NCBI RefSeq assembly: GCF_001676155.1
Contig: NZ_LZEW01000001.1
Span: forward strand, 1,364,001-1,428,000
DNA: 64,000 nucleotides
DNA from: Morganella psychrotolerans
Lineage (GTDB): Bacteria; Pseudomonadota; Gammaproteobacteria; Enterobacterales; Enterobacteriaceae
Reading direction: 5' to 3'
Both the position numbers and the translations under genes were made by a program. The stretch's first letter is position 1. Every line of letters starts with the position of its first letter. The notes under the pieces are model-generated. The model saw only the letters and a list, made by a program, of their open reading frames with translations. It made no database searches and had not been told where the DNA came from. Below are positions 62,385-64,000 of this stretch, one piece after another.

Positions 62385-64000
62385 ATCCAGCCACCTCCTG
62401 ATGGTGAAACGGGCACCCACGCCGAAGCCGTCTTACGTTTTTTCGGCTTCTCCGGTTTAGTGGGTACTGTTGATGAGATAATCGTGGTGTCAGCGGGGAA
62501 TGTGGTATTTTCCGGCAGGAGATCAGGCAGCCGCGCCCAGGGCGGCGGCTTCTCCCATTTGATTTTTTCGTACCCTTTCAGAATAACCAGCGCATGAGTG
62601 TAGACCATCAGGTCAAAGGCTTCATTTGCGCCTCTGCCGGGCGGCTCCCATTTACCGTTAATGCCACGCTCTTCGTACGTCAGTTCGTCATAAAATGAAT
62701 CATCCAGCCAATCCGGAAAATGGACATAGTTCGGTCCGGGCGTATCACGGCTCAGTACGGCAGCAATCCGGTCTTTCAGATTATCCGTCTGCAACAGGTA
62801 CAACGGCACATCCCCGGTCGCTTTTGCATGACGATCAGAGCGCCCGGTATTGTCCGGATAGGATTTGGTGATAAGTTTTGATCCGCCCCTGCGGCTACCG
62901 CCCTTGAACAGAAACACCTTGCGGCTGAGACCCTCACGGCGGCACTCACGCCAGAATGAATAAGCATTGTCGGTCACACCCGGTTCCCCGCCTGAATCAA
63001 CACCCAGCGCCATAATGCCCATCCGGATCGCCGGATGCGTCCGCAGGGGATAGGTTTTCTCCAGCACATCCGAAATGAGAAGTTTCCAGTCCTCGCGGTA
63101 TGATCCGGGATGGATCCTGACACATTCGCCGCGTTCATCTGTCCGCAGTGATTGCGTGATCTCAAACCGATCCACAATCCAGCGCTCCCCCTTTTCACCG
63201 TATCCGGTGACCTGAACCACAAACCGGCGTTTTTTGCCGCCCTGCACATCCACTGCCGCCACCAGAAAACGGACGCCTTCCGGCACACAACGCACACCGA
63301 GATCTTCTGTTCTCGCCAGCAATTCTTCTGACTGGCGCTGCTCCTGTGAATGTTTCGGTCGGTACGGCAATCCCCAATCCGTGTTGATTACCGTTTTCAG
63401 CGTTTCCTCGCTCAGGGTGAGTTCGTATTCCTGTTCGGCGGTCAGGTATTTATAGACCAGCTGAGACAGCGTCTGATAGGCAGCAGCCGGACCTTCCATC
63501 CAGAACGATGCTACCCGTGAGCGCCGCCCGTCTCCAATGACAGTGCCGTTTTTATCGATCACCTGACCATCTGCCAGCCAGACACCGAGATTATTCAGTT
63601 TTCGTTTTTCATTGCCCGCTATATGACCACGGCAATGCGGACACTCAATGTAAGCGGCTTCACTGGCTGCGACCGGATCAGGGTCGTCCCGGTGACCGGC
63701 AACGGCATCAAAAGCAGGCTGAAAATAGTCGCCGCAGTGCGGACACGGCCAGTACCAGCGCTGACGGTTGCCCCGGTTGTACAGTGACAGAATACCGGTG
63801 GTCGGCGGGGCTTCGTGGGGCGAGGAAGGCGTCCATTTCGGATCAATAATCTCCCGTCCGGGGGAGCTTTCCACCAGCGTCATTCCGGCGGACATAAAGG
63901 TAGTGGTACGTTTGGATGCGAGGGAAAAGGCATCGCCTTCTCCGTCGATATCTTCCGGGAAGCGGTCGTAGTCGGTCAGTGCCACGAAACGGTAATCGGA
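62381..64000 (-). CDS. Phage terminase large subunit, lambda gpA type (5' end outside window)
   Basis: The visible 539 residues begin in the ATPase domain end (V-A-L-T-D-Y-D-R-F-P-E-D-I-D-G-E-G-D-A) and include S-P-G-R-E-I-I-D, C-P-H-C-G and C-P-H-C-R zinc pairs, and the nuclease domain with V-D-V-Q-G and G-V-D-S-G-G-E-P. The Walker A region lies beyond the window. The nicking and packaging enzyme pairs with a small subunit that should be further right. Confidence 0.93.
   Translation of the reverse strand, partial: SDYRFVALTDYDRFPEDIDGEGDAFSLASKRTTTFMSAGMTLVESSPGREIIDPKWTPSSPHEAPPTTGILSLYNRGNRQRWYWPCPHCGDYFQPAFDAVAGHRDDPDPVAASEAAYIECPHCRGHIAGNEKRKLNNLGVWLADGQVIDKNGTVIGDGRRSRVASFWMEGPAAAYQTLSQLVYKYLTAEQEYELTLSEETLKTVINTDWGLPYRPKHSQEQRQSEELLARTEDLGVRCVPEGVRFLVAAVDVQGGKKRRFVVQVTGYGEKGERWIVDRFEITQSLRTDERGECVRIHPGSYREDWKLLISDVLEKTYPLRTHPAIRMGIMALGVDSGGEPGVTDNAYSFWRECRREGLSRKVFLFKGGSRRGGSKLITKSYPDNTGRSDRHAKATGDVPLYLLQTDNLKDRIAAVLSRDTPGPNYVHFPDWLDDSFYDELTYEERGINGKWEPPGRGANEAFDLMVYTHALVILKGYEKIKWEKPPPWARLPDLLPENTTFPADTTIISSTVPTKPEKPKKRKTASAWVPVSPSGGGWI

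Overview
The window looks like a chromosome segment from an enteric bacterium, most likely Morganellaceae or a close relative. The basis is close matches to enterobacterial YajD, YdcH and hydroxyisourate hydrolase, an ERIC-like 128-bp palindromic element, and a type VI secretion (T6SS) locus in Vibrio cholerae gene order. Three zones follow one another: ordinary chromosome (1-3.9 kb), a complete T6SS structural cluster (3.9-25.4 kb), and, after a short host stretch (yajD, hiuH), a defective lambda-type prophage (about 27.1 kb to beyond the right edge).

T6SS (+ strand, one tightly overlapping operon): tssB, tssC, tssE, tssF, tssG, fha, tssJ, tssK, tssL, clpV, a shortened vasH-like gene, vasI, tssA (vasJ), tssM (vasK), vasL, then a second tssF-like gene. 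Sheath, baseplate, membrane complex and unfoldase are all present. hcp and vgrG are absent and must be elsewhere. A PAAR spike-tip gene lies just upstream on the minus strand but lacks a normal start codon. The vasH homologue has lost its sigma-54 AAA+ domain.

Prophage (late genes on the minus strand, read from right to left): terminase large subunit (cut by the edge), small head-tail protein, portal, ClpP-like protease fused to major capsid protein, decoration protein, adaptor, Z, U, V, G/GT (with a probable -1 frameshift), tape measure H, M, L, K, I, J and two tail-tip accessory proteins. The early region is gone: an integrase 5' part is fused to what looks like a lysozyme 3' end, followed by spanin genes. 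Cargo has entered at several points: between capsid and decoration genes (MazEF, a RelE/ParE-like toxin pair, an EEP-nuclease pair, an array of hairpin-leader small-ORF units), between M and L (HNH protein, secreted proteins, a candidate lytic toxin with a periplasmic partner, an IS256 remnant), and beyond J (a type II restriction-modification system and a GTPase with a two-helix membrane protein).

Many genes between 30.8 and 56.4 kb appear broken. I found 27 places where removing exactly one base from an A or T run of 6-10 restores a long continuous protein, always in the same direction. I therefore annotate the repaired genes as single features and point out the indels. Either the sequence has homopolymer over-calls, or the region is decaying in a very particular way. 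Several of these genes become visible only after this repair.
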